Shown: piece after piece, positions 41,001 to 54,793 of the stretch
Numbering within the stretch: the first letter of the stretch is position 1
Layout: every line of letters starts with the position of its first letter
Origin: Protonemura montana
Lineage: Eukaryota > Arthropoda > Insecta > Plecoptera > Nemouridae
Assembly (NCBI GenBank): GCA_947568835.1
Contig: OX387606.1
Span: forward strand, 4,712,001 to 4,776,000
Direction of reading: 5' to 3'
DNA: 64,000 nt
Program-made: the position numbers and the translations under genes
The notes under the pieces: generated by a model
Seen by the model: the letters and a program-made list of their open reading frames with translations, nothing else
Told to the model about the DNA's origin: nothing
The model's database searches: none

Positions 41001-42321
41001 CTTTCGGCACAGGAACAGTTTGAAATAAAGTAACTAAAAAAAACTTTGGCAGAATTTTGCAACCACCGAGTATCACTAAGCGAATAAGCTATGAGATTGG
41101 CATCCCTGATTTGTCAAAATTATATTTACAAGATATAAGGTAGATAATAGGGTCAATAAATTAGTTGATTATGGAAAAGTTAAAGCAAATAAACTATTTC
41201 TTACTGGAGTTTAGAAGATAATTACTTTGTAACCAATCCACGTAACCAGTGAATACTTGTACCTATAAAAACTGCGTATGGTATATTGGTAATAACTGAA
41301 GGTACGCACTTGTTTAGTGCGAAATGCGTAATCACCGGGCAAAGGCGAACTTGCCAACCCAGCACACACCCACATGGCACTAGCTGATGAGCAAACCAGC
41401 TTAAAATTCACTACAGAAATCAAAGCCAAGCCCCTAACTTTCAAACCGCGCGCATCTCCTTTGTTTATTTAATCCTAAGCTGGAATGAAAGAACAAAAGA
41501 GGTCTGGGCTAAATGAAAAGTTGAGGCAGAGAATAGGATCTTGCAGTTTCTCAACAAACCTTTTCCTACATATTCTATTTTTGTGCTGCCAGCAAAACAG
41601 TGCAAAGATTCTACTAATCTCTCCTCGCTTTGCAGCCTTAGGTAAGATAGGTTGAAAAAATTAGGCAACAGTCACACAAAAAGAACCACATATCGGAAAC
41701 AACAGGCTACTCCGAAAAGTGTGACCTTTTCTTTTCTCTTGCAGGACGATACATATAACTATGTAAATTGGTTCAGGATCCCTCTTCTCAGGAGATCAGT
41801 ACCAGCAGTCACTCAAACTCAGACAAGTCGAAGTAACCATTGACGTGGTTATCGCATTGAAGGCAATATTGAAGCAACGCAGTTTGTGAGTCTGGCCGTC
41901 TCCGGCTCCGATATCTTCCCACATCAATTAAATCGTAGATTGTCTCCCTACTTGGCTTTCATTTCGTTCAAAGCAAAATCTATCAAGACGACATCATATG
42001 AAAGTGGCTGGCGGAACTTTTCCAGATCAGCAAGAAAATATCCAACACAGAATCAACCATCAAAACTTCAATAGCCCTTATCAGACAAGTCCATTCGTAT
42101 CAATTTAGTGACAAAAGCAACATTCAAATCATTCTCCTTCCTTTGTCCACCCATTCAGCAATGCTTTTGATCTCCCCCCCCCCCCCCCCCCAAATTAGGA
42201 TTGAATCCGTTTGCAAGAAATCCGTTACTGCAACCACATGTGACTGTGAGTGACCATTGACACTGTAATAATCCAGCGCAAAACCGTTTCGACGCCGGGT
42301 CGTAGCGCTACAGTGTGGACA
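35083..42321. other. gene-poor intergenic region with simple repeats
   Basis: About 7.2 kb without a supportable gene. It holds a (TG)n tract followed by a 14-base G run (35519-35566), an AAT microsatellite (about 35604-35628), a 30-bp palindrome (36225-36254) and an 18-base C run (42174-42191). At 37689-38026 on the minus strand two overlapping open frames of about 90-107 codons, both moderately complex, look like decayed coding DNA. I do not recognise either. Confidence 0.5.
36225..36254. repeat. short palindrome
   Basis: CAAGTATCATCATC, two bases, then GATGATGATACTTG: 14-bp perfect arms. Function unknown. Confidence 0.9.
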
Positions 42322-45300
42322 TCAGACGCGGGTGAAGTATGCGTAGGCTATGGCGCCGCCCCCCAAGAACAACGCTATCCCCAGTCCGATGCTGAACGGG
42401 TTGGCTAATGACCTCTTCGCCGACGCCCAGCTCTCAGCCGCCGCCTGCTTGCGCTTTATGTCCCGCACTTGCGCGGACACCCGGTCGTTGCGTTCTGTTC
42501 GTCTTCGACGAGCGCCCTCCGTGCTGTAATGGAAGGAACAGTAAATGGTTAGGGGGTTCGATCTGTCGGCCGCAAACACAGTTTTTTGTCTGAATATTTC
42601 ACGTAAACTGTGAATGTTCCTAAGAGCAGAGAATTTTATTACTATGAACACTACAATCCACAAGATTTAAGTGTAATTGAAAAGTTTGACAGGTGGAAAG
42701 GAACCATGAGACTGTGAATACTCGCATTTGACAGGATAATAGTTTTCATTATTAGAAAACACTGTTTTCTGTCGCTTGAGATCCAACAAATGACAGAAGT
42801 TGCTAGTTTGGGAAACATGACAGTCTCCACTAACCTGGTGTTGTTCTCGTGCGGCTCCGGACTTGAGGGTGCCTCGTCATCGCTATCTTCCACGGGGAGC
42901 GGAGGGGCTGGCCTTGCCGGCAGCGGGGGTGGCTCGTCTGTCGTTGGCGTGTTCGGCGCAAACGGCAGCGGCTTGTCCGCTGGAAAGTCGCTGTCTGGTG
43001 ACGAGTCCGTTGAACCTGCCGCAAAACAAAACATTCCATTTTACATTCCTGCATTGAGCTATGTTTGAGGCAGAGCTTAGCCTATCCTAAGTTATGGAAC
43101 CATCTACACGGATCAATTTTGTCAGTCTTCTAGTGAACAAGGAACGAGTCGAAACATATGACAACAAAAGCTATTATATCACAGCTTACCACCATCGGTT
43201 TGCCCCCCTCAGTAAGTCACATAACCACTCCACTTTCCTCTTCCCTTGCACGTATCCAGCCTTTTGGCGCATTACACACCATGCTTGGTAAACAAGCAAC
43301 TAGTAGCAGCTTATGAGATAGTCAGGGGGTCGATAGCTGAGAGAAATGTCATAGTATAGGGGATAAAAAGTTAGGATTTAGGGAGTTTGTTTGGTAGCAT
43401 AGCATGCTCCCCATTCTCCCAGGAAAAGTGTACTAAAGGTTATTTGAATGGCACATCTAAACGAGTTCTACCCTCTCTTTTTCTTTCTCATTCCCAACCC
43501 AATAATCCAACCTTTTGACTCTCAAACCATAGCACATATTGGGTAAATTTGAGCCTGATAAAGTCAATAAATAGTGGAGCTAAAATACTCAGGGGGGGAT
43601 AGTTTCCTACTTGCCTCCTCCGCACCTAATCCAGTCGTTATGGTTTTCCACAATGCCGAACAAAACTAGGCAAGGACCTGGATACAGTTAGCAAGCGATT
43701 GCCAAACACATATAATGCCATTCGAGAAAAACAGAGCTTCTTTGCAGAAGTGCGACCTTTCAAATCTATGCTCTGCACGCAGTCTGGTTTAAAAGCCAGC
43801 TAGAGCTTTCCGCACTTTAACTGTGCAACCTTGAGAGGCCGCTTGTCTATGTGATTATTAAGAAACACAGAACAACCAACCTTTTCTTAAAGGGAAACAT
43901 AAGTTTCTGACTTATCAACATTGGATAGATAAAGATTCAAGACAAAAATTGTATTTCGTTGTCGTTTCTAGCGTCCCGCATTTTCAATACCACCACGTGC
44001 TTGACTATGACTGATGTATTAAAGACGACATCATCCCAAATTCAATGCACGGTGGGGCAGAAGTGGGGCACTTGAAACAGGCATACACACGATTGTTTTC
44101 GGCTTGTATCTTTCTTTTCGATGCTAAAAAGTAAAAAACCTAGTGTGCCCATTTAATTTGCTTCTTGAATGCGTACATAAGCTAGGCATGATATCATATC
44201 AGGATCAGTACCTTCAAAGCACATAACCCAATCAAACCAAAGAGTGACAAATCCTCCAAGCAGAAAAAAAACAGAATAATATGCCCTGGGCAAATCAGGG
44301 ATGATTGCAGTCAGTTTCCAAGTCTGGAAGGGCCACCACAGTTCTATATCTGCTTTCTGTTTCCTTTTAAAATAGGCACTCTATGCCTTACAACACTCAT
44401 GCAACCCAAGAAAACAAGACATTCCAAAAGGAGTAAAACGGGTAGTATATTTGCCAAACACCGAATGCTTTAGAGACTTCACCGGCGAGCTTTTTTCATG
44501 TGACCAGGTTTACCGTGATTGTTTGCCAGCGATAGTGACTCTCCGCGCGGAGGCGGAAGCGGTGGGGGCTCGTCGCTGTCTTCGGCAGAATCGTCGTCGT
44601 CGTCTTCGGATGCCGCAGAAAGTACCGGGTCCTCGTCGTTCTACAAGTGGACATACGACATCAGTAAGACAACGAACGTCACACCCATTCCTAGCTTGCT
44701 TTGCTACAACAACCACAACCAAAAGTACATCTGTGGCTATTTGGAACAAAGGATGTAATAGTTATGTTACAAAATCCATTTGTAAGTTTCATCAGTGAAA
44801 TGGCAATTAAGATGAAGATTCGTATAGTTAAAGCCCCAGCCTTTCAGAAGTGACATAAGGAATAATGAAATAACAAAGACAACATTTTTTTGTCATCGGC
44901 ATCCTGTTGTTTCTATCGGTCACAGAAGTAGCCATGAAAATATCATTTAAGCTACACTGGTACTAAGGTAAATGACTGTAAAAATCCCAAAACCCAGCAT
45001 AAAAATAGATCTTTTGAAAACTAGGACCAAGACTAGGTCTTGCAGAAATGCTACCGGTCATACAACCCTCATACAGGGTGGACTAACCAAGTTTCCACTG
45101 GCTAACGCCTGCTGCCGAGCACCCTCTATGATGGCCTGGTAGGAGAACCGCAGCTGGTCTGGTGTCTGGATGAGGCCCATGCGATACGTACGCATCTCGA
45201 GCAAGACGTCAGTAACGCTCACTGCGTCCAGCCCGTTCTCTTCGATCTGCAAGCGCAAGCCACAATCAAAAACTGTCCATTAGCCGGGGTCCCGGAACAT

Positions 45301-47757
45301 CAAGGCTTCATCTCACTGTCTAGCCCCTGAGTATAGATGCAAAATAGAGACTACCTTGCTGCTGCTAATTAACCATTAGCACATGAGCCCTTTAGCAAAC
45401 AACCCACAACACCAATCAAAAACACCAAGCTGAGAACGTCAATTCCTTTTAGGTAAATGACATTTTGGACATTTTGAAATATTTGTCACTTTTGAAGTTT
45501 TTAAGACTTGCAGTTTGGTAAGAAGATACAAATCCCAACAAATAACCTAGTTGCTGAATCAGTGAAGTAGACCTACAACTTAGTTTTGAAGTAATCACTC
45601 ATTTTCAGTGCCAGTTCCGATTATAAATACAGTTAGCCCATCTGAAAGCATTCAAACTAAGTCAGCCCGGTATGTGGCTGGTATAGAAAGTTACTGACCA
45701 GAAGCAGACAGGAGTCGACGAGACAGAAAGTGCCCGAGCGACCGATGCCGGCTGAGCAGTGAACGACAGGCGGGCCTGCGTTCTGGTCCAGAGCACCGCT
45801 GCGCCGAACAGCGGCCAAGAAGCGCAGGAATGCAGTTGGGCTCTGTGGCACCCCAAAGTCTGGCCAGTGGGTGTAGTGGAAGTGCAGGATGTCGCGGTGC
45901 TGACCCGTTTCAGTTTCAGTCAACCTGGAAACATTGCCACGTAGTGCTTTTGAAATTGCTCTTAAATTTTGATGATATTTTGTGAAGAAAATAGAGAAAA
46001 AGGAGATTTAGGAAAAAGTATAAAAAATCACAGTCCTATCCCTCGAGCAATGGTATGGAACAGATACAGTACAAGAAATGCACTCTGGAGATTTTAAAGA
46101 CAACTGCAACCTACTCTTTACTACTTTCCAGTGTTAACATAGTTTCCTCAAAGAAATGTCCCATAAGTCTAGCTAGGTGGTCACATCTTCAACTACGAAA
46201 AGGGAAAGACTGATTTTGTAAATTCTGTCAAAATTTCTATGCCTACCTTAGCGTTCTAGTGGTGAAATAGGAGGCTTTGGTGTGCGATATATGTTGCACC
46301 TTGAGCCCCACATCGGTGAAGTCCATTGTGTCTGCCGCCCCTACACCACCTTCGGCTCCCAGCGGCCAATACTGGTGGCACTTAACTTGGTTCTTCTCAA
46401 TCACCCTGTAAAACAAATTAGAAGTGAGCCAGACACCTAGAAGAGTATCCAAAGCCACTTAATTATCTTCTGTAGTTCATAGGGTATGTAAATCTCTCTC
46501 TGTGTACAGCCTTTCTTATCTCCCGCTAGCAAATTACCTGTTCAGCATAAGAACGGCTTTACAGTTTTGTTCCCAAACCATTAACCAAAAGTGTCCGGCT
46601 GTTTGCGGAAGTGGTCCTTGAGTTAAAATGTACCTACGATGCGTACGGTCCATCTGAAAGGAGAAAATAATAAATAAACCAGCTGTCATAAGATATATAT
46701 TTTTAATTCTTGCACACGAGGTTAACAAACAAGATTGGTCACACTATAATTTTACAACCCAGTTTGGCTCATTTAAAATAAGATTTTATTTATCCAGGAT
46801 CTGTGGTATAAATACCATAACTTAAAACGTAACTAGTGCTAAATAATCACCTGACATGTACATAACATATGCTTACCGTGACAATGTTCGCGTTGATATA
46901 ATTGCATCTTCCTTTAGTGAGTACCACTCGGCTGTGGTCATATGGACTGACATCCCTGTATCGATTTAGGTTTTTATTCTCAGATTTTCTTGCTTCTGAA
47001 CACGTATATTCATAATTTAGACATTTGTTTCGAATGTGCTGAAAAAACGAGGGCTTTGTTAGGATCATGATGTTACGATTGATGAAATATAATTTAGCCT
47101 ATGACGTTACTTATCACGGGTCACCCTCAGATAGTCGTCAGTAGCTACTTGTAAATTATCTGCCATTAGAGCAAAGCACCAGCACATAGAACTATGAAAA
47201 ATAAATAAAAACCCAAAAGGAAAGAGCAGGCCCAGCTTATTTGACAAATCTGTCAAATCGTGGCATGGCGTATTCATTTGTGAAACTAGCAACAGAATGT
47301 TATTAAATTGTCTGACGGCTAATAAGCCATCATACTAAAACCTCAAAGCTCATGCGAAGTGCACTTTAAACTTAAGTTTGTTGGATTAATATAAGTATAA
47401 AAGCTGGTAGGACTTCAATTAATGCTATTAACTGCTTTGAAAAACATTCAGAATAGTAGAATTGTGTCCCACAGGATCAAACAAATACAAATAAGTATAG
47501 AGAGGTGTAACAACTTCGTCATTTTTTGTTATAATCGAGAATAAGAGATATTTATTGAACGAATGTTGATATCTTTCGTCCTTGGGCTTGAAAATCGTGG
47601 TTTGTGAGTCAGGATTCAGGCCTAAGCCAAATGCTACGCTGGGACACTGGTGTACAGCGACGCAAAATCACACCTGAAAGAGGAGAGGCCACGCTCCTTT
47701 CTTGTCTATGTCGGCAAATTCGGCTTCCACATTCTTTGTCGTACTGTCCGAGTTCAT
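42322..47757 (-). CDS. Ptp61F: tail-anchored non-receptor tyrosine phosphatase (Ptp61F / PTPN1-PTPN2 type)
   Basis: Classical protein tyrosine phosphatase that in flies damps JAK/STAT and insulin-receptor signalling. Exons: 47757-47674, 47038-46877, 46653-46538, 46405-46247, 45924-45699, 45246-45088, 44640-44514, 43015-42835 and 42523-42322, phase-consistent, 471 residues. Features: the phosphotyrosine-recognition [14 protein letters not shown] in exon 2, the WPD loop with general acid D196, the P-loop [11 protein letters not shown] with nucleophile C230 and R236, and the Q-loop segment [12 protein letters not shown]. After the domain (about residue 300) comes an acidic, proline-rich tail in two exons ([22 protein letters not shown]). 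A last exon has basic RRRR, then a hydrophobic C-terminal segment (about 449-467) ending TRV, so ER or nuclear-envelope tail anchoring is expected. The start ATG is the only in-frame Met of exon 1. Confidence 0.94.
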
Positions 47758-50700
47758 TTTATCTACACAAATAACAATCACACACTTAAATTCGATCAAA
47801 TTAACTTCATTTGCCAACACGCAGCAAAGACCGATCCGATGTTTTCTCTACTTGTTCCGAATGTGGTAGCCCTGAAATACAAATGCCGATTAATGGCGGA
47901 AAATATTTGAATTGCTTTCTCGTGACCGGATTTCTCAGTTAGCATTTAAAACTACGTCTACGCAAACGCTATTTAAAATTTTTTAAAGCTGCGATTAGCT
48001 TTTTATTGATGAAAGCCAACGCAAAGATCATAACAAATCTGTAACAACGAATTTTGCATTAAATGTTTGGCGACTGCTTGACAATTCCATTGCCAGCATT
48101 TCAATGTCGGCAACATTCTTTGTTTTTATTTTTGTTTTACACATCATTGGATTGTAAGATCCTAAAAATGATTAAACAGAAAAACACAAGCATTACGACA
48201 CCATACCTGTACTATAAAATTTCAACGCACTATAACTGCAGAATGTCCGTAAAAGTTGGTGTAATCCCACGTTAACTCACGTGTTATTCGGCTTTCGATA
48301 TATATATATAGATTATAAAGAAGTCGCTTTCGTCGGTGCAATTGAATAACCGGCTCGGGACTCAAGCCACAGAAAATTTTCTCATTTTCTCTGGCATGTT
48401 AAATCCATTGGCTCTTCGTATTGCCAAGTCGAGTCGATATGAGATTTTTACAGCGTATTTTGTAGGTGCTAAAATTAAAATGTTTAATATTGAATTTGAA
48501 TCTTGGGTCTTGAATTTTGAAAACTTGAACGACGAACTAAAATGTTTGTCATTCAGTTATTCGCTAAGACTTCGAATGTTAAGGATTTTAGCACCTTGTT
48601 CGTTTGTAAAATTTAATTGAATTATTTCCGTTTACAGCGTAACTGTTGGTGGTATCAATAAATGCTCTCGATAATATTTATTTTTAAGATAAAATGTAAT
48701 GATCTGCTTTACTTTGAAACACAAAAAACGCCAGCAACCCATTTGCAACTCAAGGGTTTTTATCTACTCACTACCTGCTGACTTTGCGCCTTGGTTTTAT
48801 ACAATTTGCAGTACATAACTGTCTTGTAGATTGCCGTCGGTCAGGGCAATAGACGCCCGTTCAAATTCTCCCTGCGAAATTAGTCATCTAGTTCCAAAGA
48901 TTAACATTTGCTGCGAAGACAAAATGTGATGCTGTACTTTTAGAAACATGATTAATATGATTATGAAATACGTTTGCTCCGTTAAATAGATTTTAGGGCG
49001 TAAAAAGGCGTAAAACACAAAATTTCAACAAAGATTGTGTGCAGACCAACAACTTCAAACAAATGAAAGAACGGTAAAGTCCTGCTTAGAAGCGACCTCC
49101 TACAAGTGGTCCTTCCCAAGGGTAGTGAACATAAGATGTTCTTTCAGGATCCAATGTTTTAAACAGAGATACTAGGAAGTTGATTTGAGATAAGATAACA
49201 GAAAAAGCGGTCACCCACCCAAAGGTGACTCAGGGCTTATAAATAATTAAGATGAAAAGGCACTTTTCTGGCACGCAAGCATTGGAATTAAATAAACTGT
49301 ATTTTTTCAGTCTGCTTCGTTGTGGCAAAAAAAAAAATGTAAAATTTTGAGTCGCTATCGAGTCGGCATTTCCATGTGCACCTTGCCAGCAAAAACATTT
49401 TGTGTGCGGATCTAGAATGACTAGATACAGCCTTCTTGAGACTCAGTAAAATCGGTGGGTCGATTGTAAACTCAGTAAAACAATCGGTGGATTGTTCTCC
49501 ATTTTCTTCTTGTCGCCGTATTTAAGCAGTGGCATTTAAAGCTTTCCTGTTTTCAGTGCGACGTTATTGTTGAGACGTTATTTTCATGTGAGATGTTATC
49601 GATTAAAAATGGAGGGTTTTGCGTCAATGCCGCTGTCAGATCTGTCATAGTTCTTGAGTGACGTCCTCTAGTTTCCAGAACAGTTCGGATCCAATCTACA
49701 CAAGACAGGCTATCTCTAATTGCCGAAGTGTCAATACGCTAGAATATACAATTATCTGAGCAACGTGATTGCCAATCTATAATTAAATTTGGTCGGTGCT
49801 CGATAAAGATCTTAGTAATTGCTTGCGTATATTGAAAGGGTTCTTGAAATAAATGGCAATCGAACTGATTGTTTGCAGCTCAAATTGCTTTGTCGCAGGT
49901 GAGCACTCCAGTGATCGTAGTTAGGACAAGAATATTTCGTTTTTGTCACGTGATGAAGTGTCTCATAAATTTGTTTTCCCATGATACGTTTATAACCATC
50001 AAGAAAATTCTACAACCAATGGCATATTAAGTTAAAATCACCAAGAACACACCACGCGGATCTCACGAGGGGAGAAAGTTTTTTTCTCACCTTTTCAATG
50101 TCCAACTTGCGAGTTTGACAACGTTTCAGTAATCTATTTACGCGAAAACGTTTCATTCGACTAAATTTGTGTTATATGTGGTGTTTGCTCGTAGAGTGCC
50201 AACGCCCCGCCATTTTCCGGAAGCGTGGAACAATCCGTCAAATCCGTGGACTCGAAACATTTTTTAAATAGACTCTGTTTCGGTTCAGTATTCGCAAATT
50301 GTACCTAAAGAAGATTTGCAATCTAGTTAAAATGGTGAGATGGTTTAGAGTTCATTACTCACGACCATTCAACGACTTCTTTAAGAGAATAATTCACGAC
50401 GCGCCCTGTACGCATATTGATTAGTCCGGGCCAGCCGCAGCCTAACCGTTTCGCTGCAAACCTGGCAAAAATGCTTACTTCCTGCATGACCCGTAGCCAG
50501 GTGCTTTAAAAAAAAACCTGAAGCTAACAGTAACAAACGCCCAAAATACGCAATGCCTCCCTTGCATGACAACGGCCCGATTGTCTCAGCGGGTGTACGT
50601 ATTAGGGAAAATATGTTTCGTTTGCTTTTAAGCGATTCCCCAGCCGCCCAACCCCAGGGTGTCTGCCAATATCTGTACTCTCCCTACCGAGAAGAACTAT

Positions 50701-50984
50701 AGCAGCACGAATTGATCGTAGATACCTATCGACGGCTCGACAGCACTTCGTCGCCTCTTATCTCGCGCTGGGATGTCGAAACGATGGACTAATCTCACCA
50801 GGTACTCAATCACACGACGGTGACGCACGGCACCCTGAGTCAACACTGGCAGGGCGATGCTTATCACGGCACAATACCGGCGACCCAGTCAGCATCCAGT
50901 CAAATCGCCTCCGTCCATCGCACGGGCAGCCTCCAGACAAACAGTCTCTAACGGAACCAGAGGAACGCGACTTAGCACCTTACG
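47758..50984. other. divergent intergenic region between the phosphatase and the tetraspanin
   Basis: Both neighbours are transcribed outward from this 3.2 kb, so it should contain both promoters. A short (TA)n run lies near 48297-48310. An imperfect duplication ACTCAGTAAAA...ATCGGTGG lies near 49440-49490. Open frames here (for example 48336-48620) have no recognisable family. No core promoter motif was convincing. Confidence 0.45.
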
Positions 50985-53900
50985 ATGGGGTGCATCTGTG
51001 GACTTGCGGCCGGAGTGGTCAAGTATCTTCTCTTTGCCGCCAATTTTCTTTTCATGGTGAGTCTATGTAAGGTCCTAATATAAGGTCCTCATTGGGGATT
51101 TCACGTCGGTTTTGGGGTTTATAACCGTTTGCTTAAATTTTTATTTTATGGCATCGGGCAGGGAATGATAAGATAACTTTGTAGCAGAATGCAGGTACTT
51201 GATGTAGATAAAGTTGTTCGCTTCCGGGATCGAAGTGTTCGTCATAATATTATAAAGCTGGGCGCTGGATAATAGCAACATATCCGTGGTCGTGCTGATT
51301 TCGTGCCACATATTTTCGCATTTACTCTTCTCTCTACAGTCTGGGACCTCGCTGTTAGATAAATATACTAACCAAACATCTGCCAGACTTCGCAGATTTC
51401 AGTCCTGAAGACATGGCACGTTTTACTCATGATTTCTTGGGCTCATATTCCCTATATATTCGCAGATTTTTGGTTGCTCATATTACAACATCTGGAGAGA
51501 GATAGAGAGAGAAAGAACTGCAGCACTCCTGCAGATAGGAATTACTTATCAGAATTAACGCTCACTATCTCATCTGCAAACTCGCTTGTTTACCTTTCAT
51601 CAGCACTGATATTGATTGCCATGGCTATTGCCACATAGTCCATACACTTACCAGCAGGCATCGAGTATCAAATCTGTTCTCAAGTCAAGCCAAAGAGCTA
51701 ACGCCCTTTGGTTGGAATGGACGCCATGATAACATGGTATTCAAAAAAATATATACTTACCATATTGTATTAGAAGTCTAACAGTGCTCTGACTCATCAA
51801 AGCCGGTATATCTCAAGTGTGTTTATAGTTCTGTGTGAAACAATGATTACTTAGATTACGCTCAATTTAAGCCAATCGTATTTTTATACGTTTTTGGAAA
51901 CAACAGACTCATTGTTCAAACATCAAAATGAATAAGACTGCTAAAAAGTCATAAACCCATAACTAGTACAGCTATTAGGCATACTAGGCATAGCATAGTT
52001 GGCTAGAACGATTAGTTTAAATACAATTTCTACCAAAAAGTGGAATGCGCTCGTCTAACACTCTGGTTTGTCAATCAGTTGTCAGGTATCGCCATCATCG
52101 TGGTAGGCGCACGGGCACAGACACATTTCTCGAGCTTCTATGACTTCTTCGAAGGCGCCTTCTCAGGTACGCCCATCACGATCATCGTGGTCGGCTCCGT
52201 CATCTGCATCATCGGCTTCTGCGGATGCTGCGGCGCCATCCGCAAGAACTACTGCCTCCTCATGACAGTGAGTTTTGAGTTAGTTGTTGGTTTAATTAAA
52301 GTCACCCCAAAGTCCTAATCGTTATTGGATCTTCAGAGGTTTTAGTGGTTCAATCTAAACAAATACTCGAATTCTTGTCCAGAAGGACAGAAGCTTAGCT
52401 CATCATGCTTTCTTGGACACGGTTTCATATCTCAGGTTCTTGGAATTTCAAGACGCCCTGTGAAAGATGACCGCTCCAGGAATAACAGACGACACAATGT
52501 GATAATACATACCTGGGGTGCTCGACATCGCAACCTGCTCCTGTCCAACTGCACAAAGGGCCGGTCATGTCGCTTAGCTCCTTTGATATCTACTGTGGTT
52601 TAGGTTTGGCGCTGTCCCTGTGGAACTAATCATATTGGATATCGGTGAATGGTATTATAGTCTTTAATATGTTGCACCTATATCCCCGTGGGTTTTAGCC
52701 GTAAAGTGATGCTAGAGTCTAACGCTCACATGTCCTGTCCCTTTCAGTACTCGATCCTGCTGATGGGTGTGCTGATCGCCGAGGTGGCCGTGGGCATCGT
52801 GGCGTTGACGGACGTCCAAAAGACCGACGACTTTATTAACAACAATTTGGACAAATTCTTCGAGGGTCAATACTCTTCGCAGACGACTGCCACTAATCCG
52901 ACCAGTGAAACTTTTGACGCCATTCAAGTACAGGTGAGTCTCAAGCACAATATGACGATCACATTTTCTATTACCACATCCAAACGACTGCTGATTTAGA
53001 CAAAGTTCAATGAGTCAAATAGCAAAGTCCGTATCACAATTGCCAATATTATTTTACTAGATGCCATCTTGCAGCATCCAGAAATGATTGTCGGTATATG
53101 CGTTGTACACAAAAATTTGTTGTGCGCTGTGGAAAATACAATACCAATGTGGCAGCCAAACTAAATATTTTCCCTTGACAAGGATTTGAAAAAAGCTGAC
53201 TTGACTTGTTTTGTTGATTTTAAGTCGATTCAATTTGAGACAGCTGAGAGAGCTAGCGTACAGATCAATTATTAAAAAAATCTGCAAGCAGCAGTGATTA
53301 TCTTGCTCTTATATCAGAAAACTATACGCTATACAAAGCAATTGTTTGTATAGTTTTTAAAAAATACATTAAATGGCGAAGCGTAACTTTGAAATTGAGT
53401 TGAAGAATAGCTTATCTGGAGAGGGATGTGACCTAAGATGACGGTTGTTTGCCCCCAGTTCTCGTGCTGCGGCTTGAACAGCGCCATCGACTTTACGACC
53501 ATGGGAGTAAAAGTGCCGTACACATGCTGTGGCAAAGACGCTACCACCTGCAGTGTAACCGACGCCTTCAAGACCGGTTGCAAGAAGCCGTTCACCGAAT
53601 GGATGCACAACGCCGTGCAGACTATTGGCATCCTTTCGCTCTGCGTCGCGCTCATAGAGGTCAGCACCGACGCTCAGTCTTGCCACTAGTGGCTGGTTGA
53701 AGAACTGAGGAAACTGGAAGACACTTTTTATTGCCAACGAATGTTCTACCCAAAAGACTGTTTCGTGCCAAAGAAATAATTATCTGCTTCTTCTTTAATA
53801 GATCTAGAAGAGGGCGGATTTATCTGCGGGTTCGATAATTCTAAAAAATATTACGAACATAAATGACAAGCCATAGCAGAACTACATATCACCCCATGAC

Positions 53901-54403
53901 ACTATATATTAGCAACACTTTTACCCTTGAGTTAATAGGTATTGAGGCAACGGCGAAAAGGTATTTCGTGTTCCAAAAAGACTGCGTGTTGATTATTTAG
54001 TTATATTCTGACCAGTTTCCCAAAAGACTTGGTAGTACATGGCCAACTGATTTATTTTGTTTTATTAAAACAAACATTTGTTGTATTATACAATGGCCAA
54101 ATAAAAATATAACTGCCAGCTCTATACTCATCTTCTTGGTCACAGCCAATCAGATCTTCAATTGACACCTAGGTCGCACTATCTTTTTGTGCGGACATTT
54201 TAAGACTGGATCTTCTAGGTCCTTACTATTTTCTAGCGGAGGCTATAAATGGGGCGTCGGTTTTCTAGCGATGCATTTTATCCTGACGTAGCCCCTACTT
54301 AAAACCGAGAATACATTACCTACCTTCTAACGCGATTCCATCTTGATTCCAGGTGATTGCCATCGTGTTCGCTTGCTGCCTAGCAGGAAGATACAAAGAT
54401 TGA
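50985..54403 (+). CDS. tetraspanin (5 exons)
   Basis: Four-pass membrane organiser that assembles integrins, receptors and other partners in plasma or endosomal membranes. Exons: 50985-51056, 52079-52267, 52748-52933, 53459-53659 and 54353-54403. All are phase 0, giving 232 residues. TM1 spans the exon 1/2 junction (VVKYLLFAANFLFM then LSGIAIIVV). TM2 is ITIIVVGSVICIIGFCGCCG with the usual CGCCGA turn, and TM3 lies in exon 3. The large extracellular loop carries the diagnostic CCG (FSCCGLNS) followed by YTCC, a later C and GC, so six or more loop cysteines. TM4 runs from exon 4 into exon 5, ending RYKD. Symmetric phase-0 introns are typical of the family. The start is the first ATG (MGCICGL), giving the characteristic N-terminal palmitoylatable cysteines. 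CD63-like, but the subfamily is not resolved. Confidence 0.92.
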
Positions 54404-54793
54404 TGACGACACGGTGCAAGTTGCGTCACTATACCTTCTCAATTTGCCGCTCGTTTCGGCAACCTTAAGACAAACATCCAAAACCATGACGTCATCGTGA
54501 ACATCGCCCAAACTCTTGATCATCACGAACTTCGATTTTCTATCATTGATGATTGGTCAAGATCATTTTCGAACATGTTGTGTCGATGTGCATTTAAAAT
54601 TTAAACGAATCAACTACTTATCAATGCTGGCTGCATAGGCATGCACCCCATGTTTTGTATATTTACATTCTCATTTTGATTAAAGAGACATTTGATTTTT
54701 CTAACAATTTATTTATCTGAGTTTCTTTCTTCCACAAGACTCCGTCACCTAGCAGTTTCCTAGCTGTAAAAACGGTTTGGCGTGTTGGAAACA

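Noticed and set aside
42790-43068. Serine/glycine-rich plus-strand frame
   Set aside because: Antisense of the proline- and acid-rich phosphatase exon 8, which is spliced in phase on the minus strand.
44519-44758. Serine-rich plus-strand frame
   Set aside because: Antisense of phosphatase exon 7; the GTC/TCG repeats encode the Asp run on the other strand.
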